Source: Dyadobacter flavalbus (GTDB lineage Bacteria > Bacteroidota > Bacteroidia > Cytophagales > Spirosomataceae). Taken from it: DNA of 35,195 nt. Positions 16,689 through 25,886 of the stretch are shown piece by piece. The DNA is taken from the NCBI RefSeq assembly GCF_006149045.1, contig NZ_VBSN01000041.1, forward strand, positions 1 through 35,195. The letters are read 5' to 3'. The notes beneath the pieces were generated by a model, which worked only from the letters and a program-made list of their open reading frames with translations, was not told the DNA's origin and ran no database searches. Made by a program: the position numbers and the translations under genes. The number at the start of each line of letters is the position of its first letter. Positions within the stretch are counted from its first letter, which is position 1.

Positions 16689-17894
16689 ATGTCTTCTCAA
16701 AAAGGTCTTAACGGATTGGTTCTCAAAATAGTGAGTCGTTGTAACATCAACTGTTCCTATTGCTATATGTACAATATGGGCGACGAGAGCTATCGGTTAT
16801 TGCCTAAGAAGATGGCCGGTAATGTAGTAGACCATATTATGGAACGGGCCGCCAGGCATTGTGATGAATTTGAAATGAAAGAATTCGAATTTATCCTGCA
16901 TGGCGGAGAACCCCTGCTGGCCGGAAAATCATTTTTCAGAGAGTTCGTTGAGAAGGCAAAAAAACAATTTGAAAAGAAACAGGTGAGGCTCAGGATCGGT
17001 GTTCAAACCAACGGCATACTCCTGGACACCGAATGGTGCAGATTATTGAACACTTTGTCAGTAAACATAGGGATCAGTATAGACGGCCCGGCAGACAGGC
17101 ATGATCGGTACCGGAAAGACCATCAGCTTAACGGTACCCATGCCAAAACACTGCTGGGCCTGCATACTGCCCAGCTTGAATCGTGTAAAATAGGTGTGCT
17201 GTCGGTCATGGACGCCAGTACCGATCCGCAGGCAATGTACAACTATTTCAATCAGCTGAATATTGACGATCTGGACTTCTTATGGCCTGACCACAACTAT
17301 GAAAAGCTGCCAGCATTGTATCAGCATCAATCTCCCCGGCCGGATTACACGCCATTCGGAGACTGGTGGATTCGTTTGTTCGACTGCTGGTTTGCCGACC
17401 GATTTACCAGGCCCAGAATCCGGTTTCTCAATCAGGTAGTGCTGATGATCCTAGGTAGGGATGCAGGTTTCGAAAGTATCGGACAGGAAGAGAACCGCTA
17501 TCTGATTGTCGAAACCGACGGGAGTATAGAAGCTTCAGATTATCTCAAAGCCTGTGGCGATGGCTTTACAAAGGAAGGCCTCAACATTGAGCGCCATGAG
17601 CTTTCGGAAGCATTCCATACACCGTTAATGAAAATGCACAGGCAAAGTCACCGTATGTTATCAGACACGTGCAGGCGATGCAGCATAAAGGAAGTATGTG
17701 GCGGCGGGCACATTGCACATCGGTTCGGCAAAGATAAAGGCTTTGCAAATCCGTCTATTTACTGCTTTGACCTGATGAAACTTTTAACGCACATTCAAAA
17801 CAAAATTTTGGACAATCTGTCTGCAAAAACCATTCGTGAAGCCGGGTTAGCCAAAATGTCCTATCAGGATGCTTTGAGAAGTATAAACATGTAA
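16689..17894 (+). CDS. FxsB-like radical SAM/SPASM peptide maturase
   Basis: A 401-residue radical SAM enzyme. The SAM-binding cluster motif is CNINCSYC (Cys18, Cys22, Cys25), followed by YMYNMGDESYRLLP. This part, the stretch FLHGGEP-like (FILHGGEPLLAG), VETDGSIEASDYLKACGDG and the C-terminal SPASM cysteines (about Cys289, Cys328, Cys331, Cys337, Cys359, in CRRCSIKEVCGGGHIAHRF and NPSIYCFDL) match the FxsB/GrrM-type family, whose members install three-residue cyclophanes in peptides. The gene follows its two likely substrates and precedes the exporter. The substrate, and whether it also acts on the lanthipeptide precursors, is inference. Anaerobic sulfatase maturases look alike, but no sulfatase is nearby. 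Confidence 0.9.
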   Translation: MSSQKGLNGLVLKIVSRCNINCSYCYMYNMGDESYRLLPKKMAGNVVDHIMERAARHCDEFEMKEFEFILHGGEPLLAGKSFFREFVEKAKKQFEKKQVRLRIGVQTNGILLDTEWCRLLNTLSVNIGISIDGPADRHDRYRKDHQLNGTHAKTLLGLHTAQLESCKIGVLSVMDASTDPQAMYNYFNQLNIDDLDFLWPDHNYEKLPALYQHQSPRPDYTPFGDWWIRLFDCWFADRFTRPRIRFLNQVVLMILGRDAGFESIGQEENRYLIVETDGSIEASDYLKACGDGFTKEGLNIERHELSEAFHTPLMKMHRQSHRMLSDTCRRCSIKEVCGGGHIAHRFGKDKGFANPSIYCFDLMKLLTHIQNKILDNLSAKTIREAGLAKMSYQDALRSINM

Positions 17895-17908
17895 AATTGC
17901 TACGGGCT

Positions 17909-20212
17909 ATGGCTGGAAATAAATACAAATTTTTCGCGCAACTGGATTTCATGGATTGCGGCCCTACCTGCCTGAAGATGGTGACAGCTTATTTCGGCAA
18001 GGATTATTCCATTGATTTTTTAAGATCCAACGCATTCGTGTCCAGATCGGGCGTGAGCCTGGCGAATCTGAGTCTTGCTGCTGAGAAAATCGGGTTTAAA
18101 ACCCTCATGGTCAGAATAAACTGCAACAAATTAAGCAATGAAGCGCCCTACCCCTGCATTTTACACTGGAATCAGGAACATTATGTGGTGTTGTACGACG
18201 TAAAGCGGCAGTTTTCGTTCACCAAAAGAAAGTTTGAAGACCGCTACATTGTTGCAGATCCCGGACATGGCCTTGTGTCATTGGACAAGGATGTTTTTCT
18301 CCGTTGCTGGGCGGGCAGCAGCACGCAGGAAGTTGGTGTGGCATTGTTGATGGAGCCGACGCCGGAATTTCATCAAATAGAAATTGAAGGGGACCAGAAA
18401 CCAAATGCCGGTTTTGGATTTTTGTTTCAATACCTCTCTCCATATCGTAAATACTTGTTTCAGGTTTGCCTTGGCATGTTGTTTGGCAGCCTTGTCAGCC
18501 TGATATTCCCTTTTCTCACCCAGGCACTGGTGGATTATGGGATTCATCAGCACAACATGAATCTGATACACCTCATATTGATTGCCCAGCTCATGCTGTT
18601 TCTGGGTGGAATCGGCGTGGATATGATCCGTAACTGGATATTGTTGCATGTCAATACGCGGATAAGCCTGAGCATTATTTCACATTTCCTCATCAAGCTG
18701 ATGAAACTGCCGATCAGTTTTTTTGAGAGTAAAAACATAGGCGACATTACGCAGCGGATCAGTGACCATCACCGGATCGAAACCTTCCTGACCAGCACCA
18801 CGATTAATACCATGTTTTCGGTCCTGAATATTATTATTTTTTCTGTGGTTCTGGGCATTTACAGTTCACAACTGCTGCTGGTCTTTATCATAGGAAGCAC
18901 GCTATCATTTGCGTGGGTTTTCCTTTTTCTGAAACAAAGGCGTGACCTGGATTACAAGCGTTTCCAAAGTATGAGAGAAAACCAAAGCGGGATTTTTGAA
19001 CTCATAACCGGTATGCAGGAAATCAAGCTCAATAATTGCGAACGTGCACGCAGGTGGGAATGGGAGCGCATTCAGGCTAAATTGTTTAAAGTCAATGTAA
19101 AAAGCCTTAGCCTTGAACAGTATCAGGAAATCGGATCATCATTTTTTACCCAGCTTAAAAACATCATTGTAACCTATATCTCGGCAACGCAGGTGATCAA
19201 TAATGAGATTTCACTGGGGGTTATGCTCAGCATTTCTTATATAATCGGACAACTGAATGGCCCTTTGAGCCAGATCATCGAGTTTATCAAAAGTATACAG
19301 GATTCCAAAATGAGCCTTGACAGGCTCAGTGAAATTCACAACAAACCTGATGAAGAACTGAACGAAGAATTTGTATTTGGAAAAAGAAGCGCGATAGCGA
19401 CTTACAATGAAAAAGATCTGAAAGAGGCGGTCAGCGATATACGCTTCAATAGTTTACTAACCGGGTTTGACGAAGGAATCACCATCCGAAACCTTTCGTT
19501 CCGGTACGGCAGCCCGCATGTACCGCTGGTTTTGAAGAACATCAATCTGCACATTCCCAAAGGAAAAGTAACTGCCATTGTGGGTTCCAGCGGAAGCGGC
19601 AAGTCAACTTTGCTAAAATTGTTACTGAAATTCTATCCTGCGCAGGAAGGCGAAATTCTTGTTGATGGAATTGAAATGAGCGATATGCAGGCGAGTACCT
19701 GGCGTGGCATGTGCGGGACGGTTATGCAAGACGGATTTATTTTTTCCGACACACTGGCGAAAAACATAGCTGTAGATGGCCAGCGAATCAATGAAAGCAG
19801 GCTTTTAAATGCAGTAGTTACCGCCAACATTCAGGATTACGTCCGAAAGCTGCCGCTTGGTTTCTCCACTAAAATAGGAAGTGCAGGATCCGGATTAAGC
19901 GGAGGTCAGCGGCAACGGCTTTTCATTGCCCGGTCGGTTTATAAAGATCCAAGCTATATTTTCTTCGATGAGGCAACCAGTGCATTGGACGCTAACAATG
20001 AAAAGATCATTATGCAAAACCTCGAAAATTTCTTCAAGGGACGCACTGTCGTGGTTATTGCGCACAGGCTGAGCACTGTCAAGAACGCAGATCAGATCAT
20101 TGTTCTCGATAGCGGGGAAGTAAAAGAGATCGGGAACCACAAGCAGCTTTGTGAGCGAAAAGGATACTATTACGAGTTAGTCAAAAACCAGCTTGAACTG
20201 GATGCTGCATAA
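17909..20212 (+). CDS. C39-peptidase ABC exporter (PCAT type)
   Basis: A 767-residue peptidase-containing ABC transporter that cuts leaders after double-glycine and exports the core across the inner membrane. The C39 domain (1-130) shows Gln11 and Cys17 in AQLDFMDCGPTCL, His91 in EHYVVLYDV and Asp117 in IVADPGHG, so the protease is intact. The six-helix membrane domain spans about 175-450. The nucleotide-binding domain has Walker A GSSGSGKST (about 559-567), signature LSGGQRQR (about 664) and Walker B YIFFDEATSALD. I prefer ATG 17909 (MAGNKYKFF) to the TTG at 17897; the gap to the radical-SAM stop is 14 bases. All five GG-type precursors in the window carry suitable sites, and no other exporter is seen. 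Confidence 0.95.
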   Translation: MAGNKYKFFAQLDFMDCGPTCLKMVTAYFGKDYSIDFLRSNAFVSRSGVSLANLSLAAEKIGFKTLMVRINCNKLSNEAPYPCILHWNQEHYVVLYDVKRQFSFTKRKFEDRYIVADPGHGLVSLDKDVFLRCWAGSSTQEVGVALLMEPTPEFHQIEIEGDQKPNAGFGFLFQYLSPYRKYLFQVCLGMLFGSLVSLIFPFLTQALVDYGIHQHNMNLIHLILIAQLMLFLGGIGVDMIRNWILLHVNTRISLSIISHFLIKLMKLPISFFESKNIGDITQRISDHHRIETFLTSTTINTMFSVLNIIIFSVVLGIYSSQLLLVFIIGSTLSFAWVFLFLKQRRDLDYKRFQSMRENQSGIFELITGMQEIKLNNCERARRWEWERIQAKLFKVNVKSLSLEQYQEIGSSFFTQLKNIIVTYISATQVINNEISLGVMLSISYIIGQLNGPLSQIIEFIKSIQDSKMSLDRLSEIHNKPDEELNEEFVFGKRSAIATYNEKDLKEAVSDIRFNSLLTGFDEGITIRNLSFRYGSPHVPLVLKNINLHIPKGKVTAIVGSSGSGKSTLLKLLLKFYPAQEGEILVDGIEMSDMQASTWRGMCGTVMQDGFIFSDTLAKNIAVDGQRINESRLLNAVVTANIQDYVRKLPLGFSTKIGSAGSGLSGGQRQRLFIARSVYKDPSYIFFDEATSALDANNEKIIMQNLENFFKGRTVVVIAHRLSTVKNADQIIVLDSGEVKEIGNHKQLCERKGYYYELVKNQLELDAA

Positions 20213-20224
20213 ACCCCTATCATC

Positions 20225-20941
20225 ATGGCAGAATTAATGGAATACCATCAGCCCAATGACGAAATTCAGGAAATTATAGGTCAGGTTCCCAGCGGCGTCG
20301 TACGTTGGGGCATTACTTTTTCCCTTATTTTGTTGCTTACAGTGCTTTGGGTTTCACGATACCTTTATTTGCCGGTTGCAATCAAGGCAACGGCCATATT
20401 AAATGCCAAGGAGCAATATTTCAAGGTAGTCTGGATGAAGACCGACCCGGCTGTGGATTATCTGGTGAAAGTTTCCGAAAACCAGTCTGTCCGTAAAAGC
20501 GATACGCTCCTGGTGGAGGCCAATTCACAAACAGGAAAGAAAAAGTACTACACTTCCCCTACCGACGGGAAGGTTGCCATTTTTAAGGGAACTGAACAAA
20601 TGCCCCGGGCATCCGTTCTCATGGTGGTACCCGCATTTTCGGACTATACCGTAGAGCTTAAAGTTCCTGTGAGTGGCGCCGGGCAGTTGCGGAAGGGACA
20701 AAAGGTAATCTTGCGCCTCGACGAGTTTCCCGAAAGCAAGTACGGCTTTTTGATCGGGAAAGTTGCCACTACTACATTGATCCCTATTGACAAGTTTTAC
20801 AGGATCAAAGTGGACCTGAGTAATGGAATGACGACTAACATTGACCAGCATATTCCCCTGCAGGCCAGTATCAGTGGCACTGCCGAGATCATTACTGAAA
20901 ATACTTCTGTTTTCGACAAGATATTCAAGTATCTTATTTAG
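20225..20941 (+). CDS. Short HlyD-type membrane fusion protein
   Basis: A 238-residue inner-membrane-anchored adaptor. One transmembrane segment (ITFSLILLLTVLWVSRYLYL, about 30-50) is followed by a lipoyl/barrel-like region (KYYTSPTDGKVAIFKGTEQM) and a beta-rich domain (LRKGQKVILRLDEFP then FLIGKVATTTLIP). It is about half the usual HlyD length and lacks the long coiled coil that reaches a TolC pore. It starts 12 bases after the exporter stop. Such short forms accompany peptide exporters in Bacteroidota. Without the coiled coil, outer-membrane passage needs another partner; none is in this unit. Confidence 0.85.
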   Translation: MAELMEYHQPNDEIQEIIGQVPSGVVRWGITFSLILLLTVLWVSRYLYLPVAIKATAILNAKEQYFKVVWMKTDPAVDYLVKVSENQSVRKSDTLLVEANSQTGKKKYYTSPTDGKVAIFKGTEQMPRASVLMVVPAFSDYTVELKVPVSGAGQLRKGQKVILRLDEFPESKYGFLIGKVATTTLIPIDKFYRIKVDLSNGMTTNIDQHIPLQASISGTAEIITENTSVFDKIFKYLI

Positions 20942-20969
20942 AAAATAATAAAACAAGAGAGGTAATCAG

Positions 20970-22493
20970 TTAAATACCGGCAACCTTCCTTGTTTCAATA
21001 CTGACAGCGCCGGCCCCGTTTTCAGCCACAAATTCAACAAGTCCCAGAAACAATAATTCCTTTATTTTCAGATCAATTTTGTTCAGCAACCAGGCGTGCT
21101 GTCCTTTGTTAACATACTGCGAGGCTTTGTCAGTTACTAATTGTGTCAGTGATGCTATTGTTACCGGATTTTCGGCCGCAAGCAAGATAAAGATCGAAAG
21201 ATCATCCAGCGGACGATGCGCCGTATGCCTGTACCCAAATGCAAAATCGTACACAGTGGCCAGATAGTAGGTGTTGGTTTTACCGGGATAAAGAAAGCTC
21301 ATGACGGGAATATCATTATTGGCAATGATGCTGCCGTCCGTACTCAGCCTGCCGCTTTCCACCAGCATCTGGTCCAGCATCGCCAGTCTTTCCTTCTGGA
21401 GCTGATGCAGTGCCTCATGCTCCGATATCAAATCTTCAAACAGGTCGTATTTCGAACGCTCGAAGCTGATGATGTTCGAAAGATCATCCTGACCCTCTTC
21501 GCGATAGCGGACTTCCAGTTCCCCGCAATTTTCAATGGTAATGACTTGCCCCGTGTCGATCTGACTGGCCATCAGGTTGCTTTCCGGAAACAGATCCTTG
21601 GTGGTCAAGTTGAATGCTGTACTGCTGTTCCAGGTGCTGTCCATAAACCGGACAACGCTTTGGAATATTTTTGGAAAACGTCTTTTCAGCTGAAATTCTA
21701 CCTGTTTGCAGTAATAGAGATCCTTTTTATTATTACCAATAAGGTGGGTAATGCCATAAGACTCATCCATACAATTTGCAAGTGACCTGTAATCCTGATC
21801 CAGTTTTGAGGGAATCATTTCAGTCACAGGCCGGCTGCAGAACTCGGCGTAATGCCTGAAAAAGCATTCCTCGATCAGTGTGTTCAGAAATCCGGAATGA
21901 CTGGCGCCCAAATCGGTTCTGGAAAGATATCTGTTGAAAAACAGGGTTATTTCACTGACAAAATCTTTGAAAAACAGGTAATCCGTACCACCGACAATCC
22001 CCATGTTAACTGCTTTGTACGGGCTGGCCGCATTGCCGAAAAAATGCGGTAAAGGAATTCCGGCCTCATAAAGCTGCTTTATTGCTAAATCATAACATTC
22101 AAAGCCACTCTGATCATTTTGCGCAATAACAGGCTTGTCCCACAATTCCTGAGGCAACCCGTTCCACAGAAAAGCATCCGCATCCACATGGAGAAATGGG
22201 CTGCTCGCATGTCCGTAGGAACTGATTTTACGCAAGACCCACCAATTTTTGGGGAACAATTCGGCCTTACCCTCCTGTGTCAGCTGCACCTCGTCGTAGG
22301 GTAATCCGAGGGCGTCAACCAGAATCCGGCAACCGGCGGTATCCGTATGCAGGACTGTATTGGGAAAGTGTTCGTAAAGCAGGGAAGCGCTTAAGGCCCA
22401 ACTCATAAAATGAAAACGGGCATCCAGCCAGCCTCCGTTTATCTGATCTGCCGGAAGCCCGGAAGGCGCCCAGAATGTCTGAATCGCATTCAT
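20970..22493 (-). CDS. DUF6734-like glycosyltransferase-type protein with C-terminal winged-helix/RRE-like segment
   Basis: A 507-residue protein on the opposite strand, convergent with the exporter unit. The N-terminal part (about 1-320), starting MNAIQTFWAPSG with SSPFLHVDADAFLW (a DxD) and GNAASPYKAVNMGIVGG, matches DUF6734-like proteins, which look like glycosyltransferases. After a helical part (about 355-392), residues about 396-507 look like a winged helix: DDLSIFILLAAENPVTIASL, then LLNKIDLKIKELLFLGLVEF. This resembles PqqD-like RiPP recognition domains. I set the start at 22493 because the reading frame upstream lies in the shared promoter region. Glycosylation of a RiPP is inference. 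Confidence 0.72.
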   Translation of the reverse strand: MNAIQTFWAPSGLPADQINGGWLDARFHFMSWALSASLLYEHFPNTVLHTDTAGCRILVDALGLPYDEVQLTQEGKAELFPKNWWVLRKISSYGHASSPFLHVDADAFLWNGLPQELWDKPVIAQNDQSGFECYDLAIKQLYEAGIPLPHFFGNAASPYKAVNMGIVGGTDYLFFKDFVSEITLFFNRYLSRTDLGASHSGFLNTLIEECFFRHYAEFCSRPVTEMIPSKLDQDYRSLANCMDESYGITHLIGNNKKDLYYCKQVEFQLKRRFPKIFQSVVRFMDSTWNSSTAFNLTTKDLFPESNLMASQIDTGQVITIENCGELEVRYREEGQDDLSNIISFERSKYDLFEDLISEHEALHQLQKERLAMLDQMLVESGRLSTDGSIIANNDIPVMSFLYPGKTNTYYLATVYDFAFGYRHTAHRPLDDLSIFILLAAENPVTIASLTQLVTDKASQYVNKGQHAWLLNKIDLKIKELLFLGLVEFVAENGAGAVSIETRKVAGI

Positions 22494-22708
22494 TTTTTCG
22501 TGTTTTGTTTTGGAAAATAATGTTATGAAGCTCCCGTGATTATACCTATTGTCTTCGATGAAATGGTTTTCCTTATCGACGAAACTTGGAATTTTCTTCT
22601 GTCGGGTTTTTCCTGTGATTGGTATAAGAATGTTTATCGTCTGCCCGTACAGAGATTCTTTTGTGCTCACGGATCAGTGGAAAATAGTATCACAAAAATT
22701 CTGTTGGC
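22494..22708. promoter_or_regulatory. Divergent promoter region between glycosyltransferase-like gene and TonB receptor operon
   Basis: The 215-base gap separates the leftward DUF6734-like gene from the rightward TonB-receptor/glycosyltransferase unit and must hold both promoters. I saw no secure operator or repeat in it. Confidence 0.4.
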
Positions 22709-25096
22709 ATGAAAAAGAACTCAACCTTATTATTCATTCTGATGTGTGTCGCTACATCGGCTATGTCCCAGTTTCGGGTCAAAGGAAGAATTTACGAGAA
22801 AGCGGACCAGGGAGCGGCCTATGCCACGATCGCATTGGTCGCATCAAAAGATTCAAGTGTTATCAAAGGGGCGGTTTCCGACGAATCCGGTGCATTCGAG
22901 ATCGATAACCTTGTCCGGGGCAGCTACCTGATTAATGTGCAGTATGTGGGCTTCCAAAAAAAATGGTCATCACTGATCACGTTAAGTGACTCTTCAGCAA
23001 TGGTCGACGTAGGTAATATCACGTTAGAGGAAAGCACCCAGAACCTTGCCGAAGTTACGGTAAAAGGAGAACGGAGCCTTGTGGAACAAAAGGACGACCG
23101 AATGATACTGAATGTCGATAAAAGTGTGATTGCCAAGGGTAACAAGGTAAATGATCTGCTCAAATATGCCCCACTGGTACGTGTCTCCAATGACGGCATT
23201 AAAGTAGCCAACAAAGGCAATGTGCTGATACTGGTCGACGGGCGTCAGACGGGACAGGGTGCTCTGGCGAGTTTCCTGCAAAACTTCTCCGCCGAAGATA
23301 TTCTTAAAATCGAAGTGCTCACCAATCCTCCTGCCCGGTATGATGCGAGCTTCGGCGCAGTAATTGATATTATAACGAAAAAAAGCCTGGAAGTCGGCTT
23401 CAATGGCAGGGTTGCCCTGAATTACTCCCATGGCGAGTATGGAAGGTTTACCCCTGACGGATCCCTTAACTTCAGGGCAAAAAAATGGAACGTCTTTACC
23501 AGTGCCAGCGGTATGGTCAGCGACAACTACAGTGAGCAGTTCCTTGAAAGACAGTTCCCGGGCAGTTCCCTGGCCAACAATGTCAACAATCTGGAACGTA
23601 ACAAAGGGATTTCATCCTTTAACGGGATTGACTTTACTCCGAATGCAAGACATTCCATGGGATTACGCCTAAATGGCTCGTGGTTCGGTAAAAATGGGGA
23701 AAACAGAACAAAAACCAGTTTCAGGGGACAATCATCGGTTTTGGATTCCTTATTGCAGGTCACTAACAGAAGTAAAGAAGATGGCCAGACTTATGATGCC
23801 AACTTTTACTATACCGGAAAACTGGATAGTGCAGGTAAAGAGCTCTCCGTTAATGTAACGCAAAGTTTTTTCAATAAATCTTCGGTCCAGAACCTTTCCT
23901 ACCAGCGGCAAAGTCCGGAAGGAATGCCCACAGGAGTGCCTTCAAGACTACGTATCACCAATCCGAATGATCAGCAAAGCTTTATAGCCCAAACCGACCT
24001 GAGTATTCCATCCAAAACAGGAAAGTGGGGCACAGGCGTGAAATATATCTCGATTGGAAATGACAACGAGCTGCGCCAGGAAAATTATAATGAAGGTTTG
24101 TATGAACTGGACACTGCATTCAGCAATGCGGGGGTTTACCGGGAGCACACTTATGCCGGCTATGCGAGTTACAGCAATGCGTTCAAAAATGGCTGGTCGC
24201 TGCAGGCGGGATTACGACTGGAGCATACAAGTCAGGAACTGACCAGCGCCAGTTTGAGCAGAAAATATACCGGATTGTTCCCCAGCATGGGTTTGAGCAA
24301 AGGCTTTAAAAACAGATCCAGTTTCAGCCTTTCTTACAGCCGCAAAATATCCCGCCCAAGCCTGTACAGCCTCGTGCCCTTCAGAACAATCGTCGATCCG
24401 TATTCGATTGTGGAAGGCAACCCATTACTGAAACCTTCCTTTGCCAATACGGCTGATGTGTATTATACATTTGGAAGCATGACTCTTTTTGCCAATTATA
24501 CACATACCAAAGATCTGATCTCAGATGTGCTTTTCGCAAATGAGGATACCAAAGTTTACATCCAGACCATGGGTAACCTGAACAGCGTCAATGATGCTTA
24601 TGCGGGCATGAGCTGGGGACAGGATATCAGTAAATGGTGGAAATCGAGCAGTACCTTCACCCTTTCAGGAACGCGCACCAGGTCACGTGTTGCAGACGTG
24701 CCCGGAGTTAAGCTGAACGGTTATGGCGTTGTTTTGAATAGTACCAACATATTCACTCTGGCAAAAGGCTACAAGGCGGAGCTGTATTTGAATTATAGTT
24801 CTCCCAACCGTTACACGATCTGGAAAACAAAGTCGCTGTACTGGGCTTCACTGAGCATTAATAAAGATTTGTCCAGATATGGCAATATACGCGTCGCTTT
24901 TGAAGATATTTTCCGTACACAAGTGAATCGCATCCATGTGGGTTACGGGCCAGTGGACATCAGGAGCCGTTTTTACTCCGATGCGCAAAGGGTAAGGGTG
25001 TCTTTCTCATATAATTTTGGAAAGAAAACCGTAAAGGGCGCCAAATACCGCAGCCTGGGCAATGAGGCTGAGAAAAACCGCATGGGAGGACGGTAA
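22709..25096 (+). CDS. TonB-dependent outer-membrane receptor (outer membrane beta-barrel family)
   Basis: A 795-residue outer-membrane protein. A signal peptide (about 1-20, ending ATSAMS) is followed by a carboxypeptidase-like beta domain (FRVKGRIYEKADQGAAYATI to IDNLVRGSYLINVQYVGF), a plug-like region (NLAEVTVKGERSLVEQKDDR, LVDGRQTG, IEVLTNPPARYDASFGAVID) and a long beta-barrel. It is not of the SusC type and no SusD gene follows. A glycosyltransferase starts 3 bases after its stop, so it heads a four-gene unit. Its ligand is unknown; uptake or sensing of the peptide, or of its iron or carrier complex, is speculation. The stretch RVSFSYNFG near the C-terminus is typical of the final barrel strand. 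Confidence 0.9.
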   Translation: MKKNSTLLFILMCVATSAMSQFRVKGRIYEKADQGAAYATIALVASKDSSVIKGAVSDESGAFEIDNLVRGSYLINVQYVGFQKKWSSLITLSDSSAMVDVGNITLEESTQNLAEVTVKGERSLVEQKDDRMILNVDKSVIAKGNKVNDLLKYAPLVRVSNDGIKVANKGNVLILVDGRQTGQGALASFLQNFSAEDILKIEVLTNPPARYDASFGAVIDIITKKSLEVGFNGRVALNYSHGEYGRFTPDGSLNFRAKKWNVFTSASGMVSDNYSEQFLERQFPGSSLANNVNNLERNKGISSFNGIDFTPNARHSMGLRLNGSWFGKNGENRTKTSFRGQSSVLDSLLQVTNRSKEDGQTYDANFYYTGKLDSAGKELSVNVTQSFFNKSSVQNLSYQRQSPEGMPTGVPSRLRITNPNDQQSFIAQTDLSIPSKTGKWGTGVKYISIGNDNELRQENYNEGLYELDTAFSNAGVYREHTYAGYASYSNAFKNGWSLQAGLRLEHTSQELTSASLSRKYTGLFPSMGLSKGFKNRSSFSLSYSRKISRPSLYSLVPFRTIVDPYSIVEGNPLLKPSFANTADVYYTFGSMTLFANYTHTKDLISDVLFANEDTKVYIQTMGNLNSVNDAYAGMSWGQDISKWWKSSSTFTLSGTRTRSRVADVPGVKLNGYGVVLNSTNIFTLAKGYKAELYLNYSSPNRYTIWKTKSLYWASLSINKDLSRYGNIRVAFEDIFRTQVNRIHVGYGPVDIRSRFYSDAQRVRVSFSYNFGKKTVKGAKYRSLGNEAEKNRMGGR

Positions 25097-25099
25097 CGG

Positions 25100-25867
25100 A
25101 TGGAAAATCAAGCAAATGTTACGGTCATTCTGACGGTTTGGAAAAGGAACCATCTGAGAGAGCAGATAGAAGCATTGTTATCCCAATCCACACCTCCGGC
25201 GCACATCTGGGTTATTCAGTGCATGCAACATTTGTCGATTAAGCACATTTTAAAAGACTATCCGCAAGTGAAGTATTTTCAGTCCGATGAAGACCTGAAA
25301 TACTTTTCCAGATTCAGCATTGGAATACATGTACGTTCGGAATTTACCTGGATACTGGATGACGATATTATCCCTTCCGCCATTTGGATAGAGAAATGCA
25401 TCAGTACATGCAGAAAGTATAACGCCATTGTTTCCAGTAATGGCAGGATAATTCCCAAAGACGACTTTTATCCCGAAAAAGTAAAAGGAATAGGCTACAC
25501 CAGTTCCTATTTTATCGGAGACAGCGTTCATCGGGATTCGGTAAACCGCTGTGATGCAGATACGGTCATTGATTTTCCATGTAGCAGCTATTTTTTTAAA
25601 ACCGAATGGCTTAGATATTTCTGGGGAATCTGGCCGCTGACACTGGAAACAGCTGAAGATATCCATTTCGCAGCAAGCTGCCGTATTCTGGGCAACATAC
25701 CGGTAGTCGTGCCAAGGCAGCAGACGAAATTTGATAGTGGCAACATCCGCCCGGATTACAGCCTCGACGAGCATGCTTCATGGATGAGAGGCGGTTTTGC
25801 CGAGGCCAGGTCGGAGGTGATCAAATACTTTGTGGTTGAAAAGGGATGGAAACCGCTGCTGTGGTAA
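25100..25867 (+). CDS. Family 2-like glycosyltransferase
   Basis: A 255-residue glycosyltransferase of the GT-A/GT2 type. It begins with the usual donor-binding strand (VTVILTVWKRNHLREQIEALL) and has the metal-binding acidic motif in FTWILDDDIIPS. The C-terminal half has a family-type ETAEDIHFAASC, with the acidic pair expected near the acceptor site. No membrane segment is present. It starts 3 bases after the receptor stop. Sugar and acceptor are unknown. It sits with two further glycosyltransferase-like genes, so the three probably act in one short pathway. Confidence 0.85.
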   Translation: MENQANVTVILTVWKRNHLREQIEALLSQSTPPAHIWVIQCMQHLSIKHILKDYPQVKYFQSDEDLKYFSRFSIGIHVRSEFTWILDDDIIPSAIWIEKCISTCRKYNAIVSSNGRIIPKDDFYPEKVKGIGYTSSYFIGDSVHRDSVNRCDADTVIDFPCSSYFFKTEWLRYFWGIWPLTLETAEDIHFAASCRILGNIPVVVPRQQTKFDSGNIRPDYSLDEHASWMRGGFAEARSEVIKYFVVEKGWKPLLW

Positions 25868-25886
25868 CAAAGCTAAATCTTGTCAG

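Noticed and set aside
16689..17894. Anaerobic sulfatase maturase
   Set aside because: The CxxxCxxC context, the VETDGSIE block and the CGGGHIAHRF end fit FxsB-type peptide maturases better, and precursors and a C39 exporter are adjacent.
17897..17908. TTG start at 17897 for the exporter
   Set aside because: ATG 17909 gives the usual short lead before the C39 motif, and the four extra residues add nothing.
22494..22670. Longer start of the DUF6734-like protein at 22670
   Set aside because: The added 59 residues are not family-like and would fill the divergent promoter region; MNAIQTFW at 22493 is the typical beginning.
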